DNA of 64,000 nucleotides, taken from NCBI RefSeq assembly GCF_958298935.1, contig NC_084922.1, forward strand, positions 4,280,501-4,344,500, given 5' to 3'. Positions 18,717 through 32,511 of this stretch are shown here, one piece after another (the stretch's first letter is position 1; every line of letters begins with the position of its first letter). Below the pieces are notes generated by a model, which made no database searches, had not been told where the DNA came from, and was given only the letters and a program-made list of their open reading frames with translations. The position numbers and the translations under genes are program-made. Origin of the DNA: Phragmites australis. Taxonomy: Eukaryota > Streptophyta > Magnoliopsida > Poales > Poaceae.

Positions 18717-19447
18717 ACATGAAATACTCAAGGATTTACATCAACCAACATACAATGGACGAACTTATTACCTTAGGATCCAACGGTGATCAAGCCTCCA
18801 GAAGTACATAGATGCAAGGTGGGTGCAGCTCGGAACCCTCCAAGTGTGATCGATGATCTCCATACCTGAAAGCAAAAAAGATTCTACTACACAACATAAT
18901 AAATATCATATGCACATAGTAATAAAACTCAAAAAGTGTAAAAAAATCGAACTCGGAGTAAATAAAACTGAACGAATAATAAGTTCGTACATTGTATGTT
19001 TCAACACTTAGACACATAGTCCGAATAAGTGCCAACAAAATCTATATTACAACATAGTCTGAACATTACAATAATTTGATATATTTGACAATATTGTGAA
19101 AATGTTGCACCAATTCGATACATATCATCACATAGTCCGAATATGACACCAGTTCAACACATAATACAACATAGTCTCAATAGTTCAACACTTAGACTCA
19201 TAGTCCGAATAATATATCCCTTTAACACAAAATACAACATGGTGCCAATATTACAACAGCTCAACACATAGTCTCATGAATATTACAAACTGGTTTTAAG
19301 CACTTAGTAATACAACATAAAGAATAGACACTACGAACTTCAAATCGGAGTCTCATTTGCAACGTTTTTCTTCTTCTTCAGCTTGCGGACCGACACACAC
19401 CTCACCTGCTCGCTTGACGCTAGAGTCTCCACCGGATATTGATCACA
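18717..19447. repeat. AT-rich, degenerate short repeats next to MULE transposase
   Basis: From about 18990 to 19290 the motifs CAACAC(A/T)TAG, CATAGTC(C/T)GAAT and TACAACATAG recur irregularly. Probably the 3' subterminal part of the MULE. No coding sequence is seen. Confidence 0.5.
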
Positions 19448-20900
19448 CTACACCCTTGAATGCGGGCCTCTGCATATCAGACACTCCTTACAGGCTTGTG
19501 TCTCCTTAGTAGCGTCTATGTCATTCCTGATACACCAAGTCTTGCATCGCCCTTTTGTGTTAACCTTATTGTTTGGGTTTGGAATCCAAGTTGGCCCATT
19601 CTCAGATGGCTTTGTGAAATCCATTACCGCCCACCACCCAAGCAACTCGACGCGCCAAGTACCTTCTATGGCTTCTTTCCGGTAGTACGGTGACACGAAA
19701 TGCTCCAATTCGATGTTTCCCTTCGTGCAACAAGCTACCACATGAGTGCAAGGCAAATGCATCAGAGATGGCTTGTTGCAGGAGCATTGACACTTATTGT
19801 CCGTCGGTCACAAGCTACATTCCATAGTTATTTCATGCCTTCCGAAGCCAAGTTCGCTCTTATCTCGAACAACACCTCGAAGACGTGCTGACGGTTACCA
19901 ACAGCTAGAACCATGTGCATTTGGCCCTTCCCACTCTTCTCTTCCATGTAAGATGTTATCTTCTCTGTGTACACCCTCCGTGGGTTGACCATGTGTAGCG
20001 ATGCCTTGCTGTAACAATCTTGGAGGTATCACTGCGTTCCACGAGTGACTTCCTCCATAATTGCCACCAATGACAGTGACATATTCCCCTTAATTACCCA
20101 ATTGTACACCTCTGCAACGTTAGTTGTCATAATACCATAACGTGAACCATCAGTGTCTGCAATGAGTGCCTATTTCTTCAATGGCTCATGTTTGATCCAG
20201 TCGAAGAAACACTTAACCCTCCTTCCACCTTTCTTCCTCCTCGTCACACTTTGCAACTCCAGTGGTAAAGGCTCTAAGCCCTCCAGCTCCTCCTCTATTG
20301 GAACAATTGGCTTCTTCAAAACTTCTTCCATGTGCCTACAAGTTAGGATATCCAGCTCTTGCCACAAAGCATTAAACTTCCATCTTTGGTTTGCACAACT
20401 TCTTAAAAAGATTCATCAACACCTTGCTATTGAATTGTTCGTAGAAGTTTGATCCTAGATGTTGCATGCACCAACGGCTATGCAAATCCGGCCACGGCAA
20501 TACCCCACCTACACTACTATGTAATGTGTTGATAGCATGTATGACAGTCGTGGAGGACGCACACATTTGACATGTTACCAACAACACTTCTCTTAACCCA
20601 CTGCAGAAACCACAACCAACCCTCCATAGACTCACGTTCGACAAATGCAAAAGCTAAAGACACAACCTGATTCTCACAATCTACCCCAATATGAGTATAT
20701 GCCCCCTATACTTGCTTGTGAGGAATGTTCCGTCCACGTACATCACTGACCAACAATGTTTGAAAGCCTCGATCATACAACCGAATGAACAGAATGTTGG
20801 CTGAAGCACTCAATCTCCATTCTGATTGACAAAGTCATGAGTAGCAATGCAGGTGTCCAGGTTCCTCCCTTGAATAACCTCTAGTAGTGAAGGTAGTTTA
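19448..20900 (-). pseudogene. MULE (MuDR-like) transposase remnant
   Basis: Leftward reading with several stops and shifts gives recognisable Mutator-like transposase parts: FAFVERESMEGWLWFLQWVKR near 20600-20660 (catalytic-domain region before the usual ISDRHKG-like motif, here changed), a TTNVAEVYNWVIKGN block near 20060-20150, then a SWIM zinc finger LMHLPCTHVVACC near 19730, FVSPYYRKEA, and a C-terminal CKECLICR knuckle ending at 19448. This order (MULE domain, SWIM, CxxC tail) is normal for plant MULEs. It is broken by at least four stops and cannot code a full transposase. Upstream parts continue weakly to about 21170. Confidence 0.75.
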
Positions 20901-22630
20901 TGGTATGAGTCCTTATATATGCCAAACCTCTTCTCTAACATCTTCTGCTTCGCTCTCCAAGCGGAACCACAGTCTCCTCCTCACCGACAACATTTTCACC
21001 AACAACTTATGTCGTGCTAGGGCCAACTTTTGTCGAACCAACATCGCTCGCTTCTACAACAATGCATTGGGAAAAACCCCATCTCAACCTCAGTATCGCA
21101 AATTGCTGTTATCACTTGGAATATTTAAGATATCAAAGCTCCCACTACCACCTGGTTTCACGATGCCTATGAATTAGAACCTTCACCGTCAACTGCTGAT
21201 GTGCCGAACTAACTTGCAGCACATTAGACAACCACCCAAATACTTTGACCTGCCTCATCTCTACCGGATTATTCAATCTAGTATGCACATACTAAAAGTT
21301 ACTAAAATCCACCCCACTGTTATATTACATAACATATCCACGGCCGTAAAAAATCATGAACCTACTACAATCGACATCCCTGATTCAACATATAATGCTA
21401 ATATTCTGTCAACTAAAATAACTCTAATGAATTTACAAATTATTCTAATATCACTATAAAACGCTAAATATTCTTCTATCAGCTTTCTAAATATTTGAAC
21501 CGCCAAGTTCAATGTTGAATATACCATGATTTCTATATAGTCTATAGATTACAGCTCTAAACATTCTTCTCTGATTATCCAAAATCCTCTAAAACTCTAA
21601 TCCTATATTTCTACGTAATCGAATTCAACTATTGAACTCTAAATATTCTAATTATCTAATCCCAAATGAACCATGAAATTACTATTATAATTTCATACCT
21701 AAATTTTATAAATTTCCTATGTTTCTAAATCCTGGTCTTTTTTAATATATTCTAACATAACTATTAAACACTAAATATTTATCCTTAATTTCCTACCGAA
21801 ATCCTATTCTATTTTGTTCTAAAAATTCTAATATTATCGGTTGTTGCTACATATTTTTCTAACTTTTATATTCCTATGTTTCTAAAATTCTCTATTCCTA
21901 TGTCTCCAATATTTTCTATTTCTATGTCTCCAATTTTTTTTAATCTACTCTAAATCTAGGTCCCTATTCCAATTTTCTACAACTATTTCCACCTATATTT
22001 CTACTCTATGTCTCTATTTGTTTTTTTTTCTAATCCACATCACTATTCCTATTTTCTACAACTATATAAATTTTCTAATCTACTATAAATCTATGTCTCT
22101 ATTTATATGTTTCTACAAGTTTGTACCTAAGTTTCTAGCTAAATTTTCTACAACTACCTAAATTTTCTATGTCTCTATGCCTATTTTCTAAAACCAAAAA
22201 AATATTGTTGGGTGCCGTCGTGCTGTCACCGACCTTCCCTCACATCGTGCCTCGCTGCCCCACGTCGGCCGTCACTTCCCACCGCGCCACTGCCTCTCAC
22301 CGTCGCATCAGTCTGAGATGGCGTGTGTCAATTGAAGCGAGAGTAAGAGGATGAAGAGAGAAATCGGCGGGCGACATATTAATATAGGAGTGCCAATAGA
22401 CCTTTACGATGCCCTGAAATCCTACGTGGCGCCAGCCACGCACTAGGTCGCGTAGTTATTTTTACTAGGACTTTTATAATTTAATCAATCTTTGTCTCGA
22501 TTTTAATAAAAAAGATATTTTCCATAAAATCTAAATTGTAACAATTGAGGTCCGAGGCTCAATCGATACTCCTGCTACTGGAAAACAATTCAAAATCTAC
22601 ACACGCGAGCTAGTCAACACTCCATATATG
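20901..22630. other. AT- and CT-rich MULE-associated region
   Basis: 20901-21180 still shows broken MULE-like coding on the minus strand. 21440-22190 is low complexity, with TTTCTA, TCTATGTCTC and CTAAATTTTCTA repeated in loose order. 22200-22440 is a short GC-rich patch. I see no intact gene. Confidence 0.5.
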
Positions 22631-22712
22631 GACATGTACCTATTTTTGCAATTTATTGATTTTGGATAATATTTTGTAATTTTCTAATAAAATAATATTA
22701 TTTTAAAAAATC
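22631..22712 (-). repeat. Right arm of the AT-rich inverted repeat
   Basis: Reverse complement of 3043-3126 (and of 15451-15533) over about 82 bp, from GACATGTAC to TTTTAAAAAATC. Both arms are next to GCGAAACG. Possible right end region of the MULE. Confidence 0.6.
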
Positions 22713-23450
22713 GTGCGAAACGAGGGGTGCAGAAGGTTCGCACGCGAAAGCTACCACGCCAACACCTTTCGGACGACTGATCCGCCGATGGATAACGTGA
22801 TAAAGTTGCACTGCATTATCAAGCTATGATGAAAGAGACGAGAAGAAAGCAGACATGGTTGGGCGATCTTTCGTGTTGTCAAATTAGCCATGATCGCATC
22901 CTATAAACTAACAAGGCCGGCCAATGAGACAAAAAGATCCTTACACACTAAGAAAACGATATGTTATTACTGGCATGCTTTGGAAGTTGGAACTGCATTA
23001 TGGAGTATGAAACAGTATTCAAGGCATAACTGAAAGAGATTTATCTAGCTGATAAAGTCTCAGATATTATTCAGTGAGCTGAAACAAAGTTACTTTCATT
23101 GCAGCCTGACCAAATCCAGAAATGATTCCTACGTGGAAATCGAGACACGGCCACTCAAGAGGCAAAGTACACAACAATCGTGTATGAAAATACGTACAAC
23201 AAACATATCAGCATAATCATAGTCAGAGGCTGGTCAGACTGAAAACAAAGGTGATTGATTTTGCTTGCCAGGACAAAAGGAAGACATGTATAATCACTAA
23301 ACAGAAAAGTGTGGTCAGAAATCAACAGAGAAGTTTAAGACACTAGTTACTAGTTATTCAGACATGAGGAATGGGATCTTTACTTTATATACAATCCATT
23401 CCTCAAAGGAAATGTCTTTCTTTTTTCTCGTCTTTTTATTTTTGCACCTT
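22713..23450. other. Downstream region of the armadillo gene
   Basis: No ORF or repeat that I recognise. The part nearest 23701 may be 3' untranslated region of the ARM gene. Confidence 0.4.
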
Positions 23451-23701
23451 TTCTTGTGATACATGCAAAACCTTGGGAAGGGAAAATAACAACGAGAAGA
23501 AAATTCTGTCCTCTTTCTTCAGAACGACACACAAGATTGGCAAGTGAAATGGAGAAGGAACTACGTCAAGAGATTCAGGTATACAAGGGCTTAGACCGGT
23601 CACTCGGTCCTGTCAAGGCCTGGACCGGCATCACCAGCAATCTCATTATTTCCACTATTTTCTATTTCCATTGCAAAATGAGGCGGTCACCTGGAGTAAC
23701 T

Positions 23702-26700
23702 TCACGCGAAAGAAGCCCGGCGCTGCAAATGCTTCAGGCTCTGCTCCATGCTGACCTTAACCATCTCAGCAAGCATCTTCTTGGCTTTCCCACCACGGTC
23801 TTCACCATCTATTTGAGATGCAATGTTGGTTACGATGTTCTCGAGCGTGTCTGGCTGCAACCTTGATCTTGAATACGGTGAGTTCCGCAACAAGTCAAGA
23901 AGAACATGAGCCTTCACTCTAGACTTGGGTGTACCATGGACTGTGAGCTCAAGAAGACCAGGAATTGCCCCTTCATTCAGAATTAGGTCTCTATATTTAC
24001 TGCGATCGCTTTCGCACATTGTCAGTAGTGCTCCCACAGCATGCTCTCTACCCTGAAGGGAGCCCTCCTCGAGTACCTCCACAATGGTGAGGACTCCACC
24101 TTCCTCAGATATCAAGGCCACCTGACCTTGATTAAATGCAAGCAATGATTCCAGAAGGGCACAGCATTTGTCGGCTGTTTTGGAGGACCTCTTGCCACCC
24201 TTTAGTAACTCTATCAAAGGGGGAATAGGTTGAACAGAAAGGATGGCTTGAAGGTTGTCTGTAATCGTGGAGAGGTTGTAAAGAGCCATTACTGCATCAT
24301 TCTTGGCTTGTGGATTCCCTTCTTTGAGAACTTTTACAAGTAGAGGGATTATTCCTGAAGCACTTAAGATAGGTTTATTTGTGGATGAGGCCGAGAGTGT
24401 AAGGAGAGCAGCAGTTGCATACTCCTGCAAATCTAGATCACTTGACTGCAAATAACCAAGTAGTGGCTCAAGTGCACCAGCATCCACTATCTTGATCTTA
24501 TTCCTGCATAGATGGAACAACCATAAGTTGAGGAACAATCTATGTCATAATAGTCCTCAGAAAGCTAAATATTGATGAGAAAGATTACAACACAGACACA
24601 TTCATATATGTAAGTATATTAAATTTGAGAACATTTAAGCAAACAAAGGTGTCCTGATATATCTTCTCAAATGAATAACACGTCACTCTTGCATTATCTA
24701 CTTAAGCTGAAATCACATAAAAAGCTGAACAAGGTCAGTAGTGGCAAAAAAATGCACACTCGTTTGAAGAAAACAAATGCAGATTTACACTTTGTCTGCT
24801 ACATGAATAATCACTGGCACAAACAAGACATGCATCATAGTTAAACTATGGCAGAGATGAACTGTGAGCAAGTACAAGGTCCACAGAGAGTGTCATGTGC
24901 CCCTAATTTACCACAAGAACTCAAAACAGTGCCAGGCCGATCCACACTCCATAGCTAGGCCAGGCCAGCTATTGCAGAGATCTAAATTTAAGGCTTTGCA
25001 ACCACTTGGGTAGTTTCCCAAAGGTCATTCAAGTAGACCATGTGAGATTTTATAAATTCCACTGATTGAATATTGCTTCTCTAAGTCCAGTTTCATGCTC
25101 TGAAAAGAGTACCATAAATGTGCGATATGGGCACCTAAACTATGTAACGGACAATACATGGTCCAGAGGTGAGGAACTAGAGGCCTTGAATATCTAATGG
25201 CTTAACATAGCTTGTCCTATCTGCGCTAGCCCAGAAAGCACAACAACGTCTAAAAGGGATGTATCATATACGATCTCATAGACAAGAACTTGATTCTCCT
25301 ACTATATGAACAGTTGATTCCACTACCACCAGTCAATAGAAGCCATCAGATTCTTGACAATGGATTACATGAACATAGCAATGGTGTTGAATTAACCACT
25401 TTTCTATCCTTGTGTTTGCATCTAGTACTGCAAGGATTTAGGGGACATAGGAACGAAACGGTTCGGGTACATGGCACCATACTGGTCTGGCTTCCTCTTT
25501 AGCTACATGCCACAGTTTGGCACGAGGCCTACCAAGAAACATGAGGACAGCATGCTTGGATATGTATCTAGACAATTAGGTCACGGCATGGGCACAAAAT
25601 TTCTAGAGGAGGTACATGATAACTGTATCTTGACCACGGCAGTTGAAAAGAGGGAAGAAATATTAGGCAGCCCAAGAAACCTTTTACAGATAAAACATTT
25701 TTCAAACTCCCGGTGTTCGATTTTTCTTAGAAGCAGCCAACCAGGGCAGGTGGTTGGCAGCCTTAGGTCAGCTTCAAAATCAAACCAACTGCTTCTTGCA
25801 GCATCTAAACATGTTGCTATTTCCAAGAAATTTATACCACGATCTAGGAATCCCAGATTGGTTGAAGGGTCATCGGAATATCTCTGTGCTACCAGCAAAT
25901 ACTCTGCTGAGCGTCTAAAAAAGCAACAGGGCACCTTACCTGTTTGATGATGATGACGACGACGACTATAGATAGAAATCCGGTGCCAAGTTATCCTAAA
26001 GGGTTTCATAGAATATGCTTGCGAACATATCTGTAAATACTACTAAGCTGTATGATTCAAGGACGATGTTCAGTTTGCATCACGGTAAAATCAATCAGAT
26101 AACGTAGCAGTGATACAGATTTTACTAATGATCAGTATAGGATTGAACTTCATCCAACAATACAACTCTGCAGTCTTTCGGATAAAGTGGATGACAACAC
26201 AAGGAAGGATTTTGGCCTTTTTTTTTACCGGAAGAAAAATAAACTAGTTTGATAAGCCCCCGTGACTAAAAAATTGAAAGGGAACATAGCAAAATCAGTT
26301 CAATAGGTGCCGATTAAGACGATTAAATAGGCTATGCTGGAACGAGTCGATAGAAACTGCAACTTTCCATAGGATTTGGGGCGCCTATGCCAGAAAAATC
26401 AAGCAGTCGAAGAGGATTTTAGTCATTTTACCGAATTTAGAGTAAAACGGATCAAACTTTCGAAAAGATCAATAGAGCACTTCACCCCGAAATCAGCAAA
26501 GTTTACCGAATTTATCGAAGGAGTCCGTCACAAACTAGATTTTCTCCCTTTTAAGAAAGAAAAATATCAGAATCACAAAGACGACAAGACAAGGAAGGGT
26601 TCGCGGTTCCCCACGCACCTCTCGTCCCTGACGGCGAGGTTGAGCAACGCGAGGAGCGCGGCCTCCCCGGCCTCAGGCGCGCCCGAGCGGAGCATGGCGA

Positions 26701-26902
26701 CGAGCGGCTCGACGGCGGCCGCGAGCTTGCGGCGGTGCCTGGCGGAGGCCCTGGTGAGCCTCCGCACCTCGCGCGCCGCGTCCACCTCCCCGGCGCGCAC
26801 CCGGTCGACGAGCGCCCGCAGCGCCGCCGCCTCGGACGGCCGCTCCGCCGCCACGGGCGACGCCTCCCCGGAGGACCCCGCCTCCGGCGACTCCATCTCC
26901 AT
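23702..26902 (-). CDS. Armadillo-repeat protein (361 aa), two exons
   Basis: Exon 1 is 26902-26619 and exon 2 is 24503-23702. The donor GAGAG|GTGCGTG and acceptor TGCAG|GAATAAG close the frame as ...NLAVRDERNKIKIVDAG. Residues 1-30 are acidic and disordered. ARM repeats follow from about 30 to 335, with typical signatures: GALEPLLGYLQSSDLDLQEYATAALLTLS, GIIPLLVKVLKEGNPQAKNDAVMALYNLS and PIPPLIELLKGGK. The C-terminus is basic and Ser-rich (LKHLQRRASFA). It resembles the ARM part of plant U-box (PUB) ligases, but no U-box is present. Plants have a family of about 350-residue ARM-only proteins of this kind. A protein-protein scaffold role is inferred. The start used is the first ATG of MEMESPEAG; a second ATG lies two codons on. 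No breaks are seen. Confidence 0.9.
24504..26618 (-). other. 2.1-kb intron of the armadillo gene
   Basis: GT-AG intron separating the two coding exons. It has several chance ORFs but none with a recognisable domain. A (GAT/GAC)n-like run is at about 25947-25969. No transposon ends were identified inside it. Confidence 0.75.
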
Positions 26903-27117
26903 GCACGCGTGCGACACGGTCGCAGGGGTCCTTGCCGCGTCTCTCTCTCTCTGCGTCGCTCGGCGGGGGGCTTGAGAGAGAGACGGGGAGGGAGGTGAGG
27001 CAAGCCCCTTCGCTTCTTATTTGGAGTCAGGATTGGCGACGAGAGGGGAGCTAACTGACGGTGACGACGACGACGACGACGGCCGTTAGCTGCCTTCTCC
27101 GTTCCGTTCCGTTCCAT

Positions 27118-27666
27118 CCCGTTGGGTTTCTCGTCCTTGCTTTTTTTTTTACTGCTTCCGGTGCAGTGTTGTCCCAGGCAGCCGTAGGCCCGTAGCCCGT
27201 GGACAGAACTGCTACGGTCACGTGGTGCAAGGTGATCTACTTTCTAATCCTGTATCGTCTTTTAGTTTCGACTTATTTTTTATTCTGATTATAGATTTTA
27301 GTCAAAAAATAAAAATAGAAATAAATGATCATAATATAAAAATTGATTCTCATAATTTATAAATTAATTATACTAAAAAATTTCATAACCTAATACAAAG
27401 AAACTTTCATAAATTCTAGAGACTTGAACTGTAATCTCACAATCTAAAGTTAAAACAAACATATCTTTGTTTGGGTTACGGGTCTTTAGATTGCTATCAA
27501 TGAACTAAAAATTCATTTTTCTCATCCATTTTGAATTTTTTTATGCAAACAAATGAACTAAAGATAGTTAAAAGTACCATAATGTTTACCTATTGGCACG
27601 GCCAGTTGGGGTGCTATGAGTTCCACCTACTAGTTCTTGCATACAGTCATACAATGCAATATTGTG
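27118..27666. other. Intergenic, AT-rich
   Basis: Upstream region of the armadillo gene. A (GAC)n stretch lies just before it at about 27060-27080. Nothing else is recognised. Confidence 0.4.
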
Positions 27667-28280
27667 TAGAGTAAATTTTATAAAACTATATATACTTTGG
27701 TAAAACTATAGATTTTAAGGAGCCGTTCCTAACTCTATTATTATGACGACAGAGTCTCACGTGTAGTCTCACAGGAGCTATCAACTCATAAAGCGAACTG
27801 TCCGTAAGATTATAAAACTACGTATACTTTAGCAAAATTATCGCATATTGTAAATTACATATTTAAGCAATAGTTTCATTAAATATAAATTTAGAGTTAT
27901 TTTTATCATAAAACTATAAATTTTATCGTAGACCTGTTAACCTGACGAATAGATCCCGCTTGCAGTCACATGAACTTCCGGACGATCCGTTTCATGAGCT
28001 GGTAGCTCCTACGAGACTGCAAGTAGGCTACGATCGTCATGATAATGAGGTTGTAAACAGCTCATCTAGAATCTATAGTTTTACCATAAAATCGACGCTA
28101 AATTTGTATTTTTTAGAAATTATTGTTTAAATGTATAGTTTTGCGATAATTTTATCAAAATATTTGTAGTTTTGAGATAAAATTGGTATTAAACCTGTAA
28201 TTTTATAAAACTATTACTTAAATCTATAATTTTGCGATAATTTTCTCAAAATATCTGTAGTTTTTTTTTAATTTACTCTA
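27667..28280. mobile_element. Long imperfect palindrome, MITE-like (614 bp)
   Basis: The ends are inverted: TAGAGTAAATTTTATAAAACT on the left and, reversed, TAGAGTAAATT then an A run and ACTACAGATATTTTG on the right. The complementary theme (ACTATAGATTTTA, TTAAGCAATAGTTT, GCAAAATTAT) continues inward through most of the element around a GC-richer centre near 27950-28020. Foldback elements with GAGTAAATT ends are common in grasses. No convincing target duplication is seen. Confidence 0.65.
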
Positions 28281-31200
28281 TTGTTTAGCTTTTGCGTGTG
28301 AGAGAGTGTGTGGTGTGGGGGATCAGGTAAACAAACTGGAGGCAACCTAGGATTATTGCACCATGCAATGCATAGCCGAGATGACAATTCGATAAGGAGG
28401 CAATTAACTCGTGGCAGTAGTAGTATCAAATTAACTTCCGATTAGAGTCATGGGGCACCCGGGTGATAGGAAGGTGGAATTCTTACTATAGACCTCTGCA
28501 GAAAATATTTTTTAAAAATAAACTCTTTTACACGACGTCATAATATTTGACATCGTAGTAGGCGTCATATATAATCTTCTACGTTTGGACTTATAAGATA
28601 ATATATGCAATTACTACATCGTCAATTGATACGACAACGTGCTATTTAACAATAACGTGCCATAAAAATAGTATATTTTTTAACATTATTTCCCCGTAGA
28701 TTCATACGCAGAACAAGTTTCTAAAAATAGAGAAAATCTAAAAATTCCACCAATCGGAAGCGCCCTACATCACCACAGGAGCTAATTGATTTTTTTGCCA
28801 CCGCTTCGAAATGACTTCACTTATTTGTCACTGATCTACAATCATTGACCTAGATGATCCCATATTTATTGATATATAGATGATATCATAATTAAAAGAT
28901 CTATCTTTTTAGTAACAAATTGTCAATTTATTCCTCACTGCACATACGTAATCGCCGAGGCCGACCAATCGTGTGGCTGGTTATCCGGTGCAGCGCCACA
29001 TGGACAGGTGACGACAGTGGATAGATTCTGCAAAGCAAGGGCGAGACACATCGGAATCCTGTAGGGATGCACATTGAGCACTAATTCTAAATCTACGTTA
29101 GTACAATTTAATTAACTCGCTAATTATTTTAATCTAATTAAAATAATGAATTAGTTAATTGAATTAAACTAAAATAGATATACGAACCGCTCCACGCCTA
29201 CGCCTATCCCGTCGTCGGTCATGGAATCATGGCAACTCGATCGGTCGGTCTCGGCCTGTCAGGATCAATTCAGGTGGGTGGATCCGTCGGTCGGTTACGG
29301 ATCTCTGTAGATGACGGCGATGCTGCTTAATTATCAGCCAGAGCCAGGTTAATTAGCTGATGGTGCTGGGCTCACAAGACAACATGCAGAAAAGACCATG
29401 CTATCCGTCTCCTCCACGGCAGCAAACAGAAAATGAGCAATCCTAAAGAAGTGTCCTTTCTTTTCTAATGCAAAAGAAAGGACATCATTTTGACTAGGAA
29501 TCCAAAGGAAAGAATTTTCTTTTCTAATGCATCTCTTTGGTTGCGCATGCCCTCTCGTCCAATTTAATTCCCTTTGCATGCAGGGTAGTCAGCCTAAAGG
29601 AAGCGAGGGTAAAATAGGGTGAAATAGTTGACTGATTCACTGGAAACATTAAACGCCTCATAAAACAAATTTTCCCCATCTCTAAGGCGCCCAACAAAAA
29701 GAAAAGGAGGGAGTACGATGTAACATGTTTACCTGCAAAATTTTGGAAAAAATATAATTGGTTTGTTTGTGAGCCGTATAAAAGAGAATTTCATATTTTT
29801 TAATAGACTTTTCTTTTTTTTTCACGGCTCACAAATGGTCGTATTTTTATTCACCGCCCCTCCGCTCCCTACCGCGAGTCCAACCACCATTCAAAACCCT
29901 TCCTCTAAGCTATGCCCCCATCAAACCCTAACCTCGGAACCCTAAATCAAACCTCATCATTAATTGGCGAACACGACTGATGTGACGAATGGGTGGCATC
30001 GACTGAAATTTTATGTGTTTTCAGGCGAGGAGACATTCTAGCAGGATGGAACGTACGTAGTCCAAAAATCCAAATGTTAATTTAGCTGACGTTCGTCCCC
30101 GTTGCAATCGTTGTTTAATTAAGTGAAGGAATTAACTGATACATGTAGGGCATGGGGTGGTCAGATTGGTCGGTCGTGCTTGCAGCGTGCTGGAACAGCC
30201 AGTCGATCGGCCGGTCTATCGGGCCGGGAAATCCATGGACAGCTATGTAGTCAGTAGCCAGTGCCAGTGCCAGTGCCGACTAAGGACGCACGTGTGTGCT
30301 AGCTGCCTGCTGCTTGGAACGGAGCAGGAAGGTACTGCCAATCCAGCTGATGTGTGTGTCAACGAAGGAACGGAGCAGGAAGGTACTGCTAGCCTCTCAT
30401 CGATCGATCATCGATGCAGATATTAGGATGAAAGCAGGTACCAACGAGTGTTCTGGGTCATCATTTAGTTGATTGTTTCTTTAATTTAATTAGATAGAAC
30501 TGAATTTTTAGTTTTTATATTTTGATCGACTCAATGATTAAAAAGCATCCTCAACAGTGAATACTATTTTTTTTCTTTTCTTTTTGGAAACGAATAGTGA
30601 GTAGTGCTGACTGCGACATCAGCAACAACTCTTCAGCAACCGTGGGAAAAATTCCTGCCTACAGATGCTACTGAATAGTGATGGATCGATGTTGATAGGC
30701 AAGTAAGTATGTTGACAGTTGCACATGCTGATGATTAAAATGGCGTTTCTATTACTTTCTATTTTTCCTTTATTTTTTACTGGCTTTTATAACTTTTCCT
30801 TTTCACCGTTGGGAAGAAACAAAAGACAAGTGCACCTTTTAATTTCTTCCATGCATTCTGGTGGTTACATCTGATCTGATGGATGGGTCACCAACTTCAA
30901 GCTGCTTGTATTCCTCGTTAATCACTTCAATTTGCATGTTGCTAATTTGGCTTTATATACTACGTGCTGATCTCACTACCTAGGCTAGGACCCTATAGAT
31001 CCACCGAAAGGCCAAATTGCCGCCATATAATCGATCTGGACAACAATATGGTACTCATTCTATTTTGTAATCTTAGCTTAGCTGTGTAAGTGCAACTACT
31101 TGCACGCCTATATGTCGCCTTTTTCTTTTCTTTTCGTCCATATTATATTTCTTCAACAGAAGTACTGTACTGGTGTAAAAAGAAGATTGCATCGATTCAC

Positions 31201-31990
31201 GCCGATTTGTACGGCTGTTGGAATGAGACAGAGAAGCCAGTATATACGTATCCCTGTTTGCTAATCAACTATAGTACGTCTATCCAAAGTTTAAAAGTAG
31301 CTTTAACAGGATATTATGTAACACTCCTATTTTGTAATCTTAGCTTTAACAGGATGGTACGTTACAACTAACGCATGCATAACGACATGGAGTACTCTTC
31401 ATGCATGCAACATGGTCTTGTCGGTCGACAAAAATGATACTATCTGTATCTGCCATGCTCAAGTTTCAGCGAGAAAGCGATTGATGCGCTGCAGGTAGCA
31501 CGTGCCCACAGGAATAATTTTGTCGAGATCTCACACGTTCGCCAACTGCTGTACGTATATACTCGTATGTGCATATGTATATACTCGTAAGCTGCACCGA
31601 TAAATAGTCACATACTACCAGTGGCAGAATTGGAGGGCCCTTCTATTCCTCCTCCTCCTTCACATCATTTTCATCTTCTTTTCCTTCTTCTCTTGTAAAA
31701 AAAGAAAAAGAAAAAAGGGCTCCTAAGTGTGCCATGAAGGTCGAGAGGTCTTGAACTTCTTTGTTCCACGGTAGATCCGCACCTGCATACCAAGTTATGG
31801 TTATAGTCAGAGCATTTCCCATGTTATGCCATGTGAGGCACTGCATGCGACCCGTTTAGTACTATTTCTTGTCTATGAGAAGACATTTATCTTTTGTTTT
31901 CCGGTAGTTATTGGTTAAATACAGACAGTTCCAATTAACTAGAGCGTCCCATGATCATTGAAACGAACCCGAAGCTTTTGTTTCACTTAA
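28281..31990. other. Intergenic region without a supported gene
   Basis: Mixed AT-rich sequence. Small items: a 29-bp inverted repeat (29105-29165), a 22-bp direct repeat GAACGGAGCAGGAAGGTACTGC at about 30316 and 30369, and two copies of CTATTTTGTAATCTTAGCTT near 31057 and 31329. ORFs here lack domains. Confidence 0.4.
29105..29165. repeat. Small inverted repeat
   Basis: Arms 29105-29133 and 29137-29165 (AATTTAATTAACT... and its complement) pair with few mismatches around a 3-nt loop. Weaker pairing extends outward. Confidence 0.7.
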
Positions 31991-31999
31991 CTTTTTGGC

Positions 32000-32441
32000 T
32001 CACACGTTTGCTCGGCTAATATTTTGGAGCCGATCTGCTCCACCTCTCTCATCCACTCATTCTTATCTGCTCCACCTCCTCTCTCTCGATCTGCTCTCCA
32101 GTCTCACTCTAAATTCTCTCTCAGTTGTCTCTCGATCTGCTCATGTGCCACCAGATCCTCCTCTCCACATACTTCACACAACCCGCCATGTAGCAAGGTA
32201 GATGTGCAGCCAGTCGGCGAGGAGGGTGGCACGCCATGCAGCAAGGAGACCGTCCACTGCCTCCACTTCATCGCCTTTGACGCCTACTGGAATCGGGGCT
32301 CTCCTCTCGAAGCCACAAGTATCGTCATCCTCCTTCTCCCGTCGCCTCCTGCAACGACGCCTGGTGGAGATCCATCCGGACTTATCGGTAAGATTTTCCC
32401 ACCTTGCTTAGGTTGTTCGGGACCAAATCCAAGTCCAAAAC

Positions 32442-32511
<70 letters not shown>

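Noticed and set aside
18135..18789. ORFs of 118-195 residues with repeated GTECSGA-like units
   Set aside because: They are translations of the LTR hairpin array, not a repeat protein; the same happens at 4.2, 16.6, 41.3 and 54.0 kb.
25471..26009. ORFs inside the armadillo gene intron
   Set aside because: No recognisable domain, no repeat or start context, and they lie within a well-supported intron.
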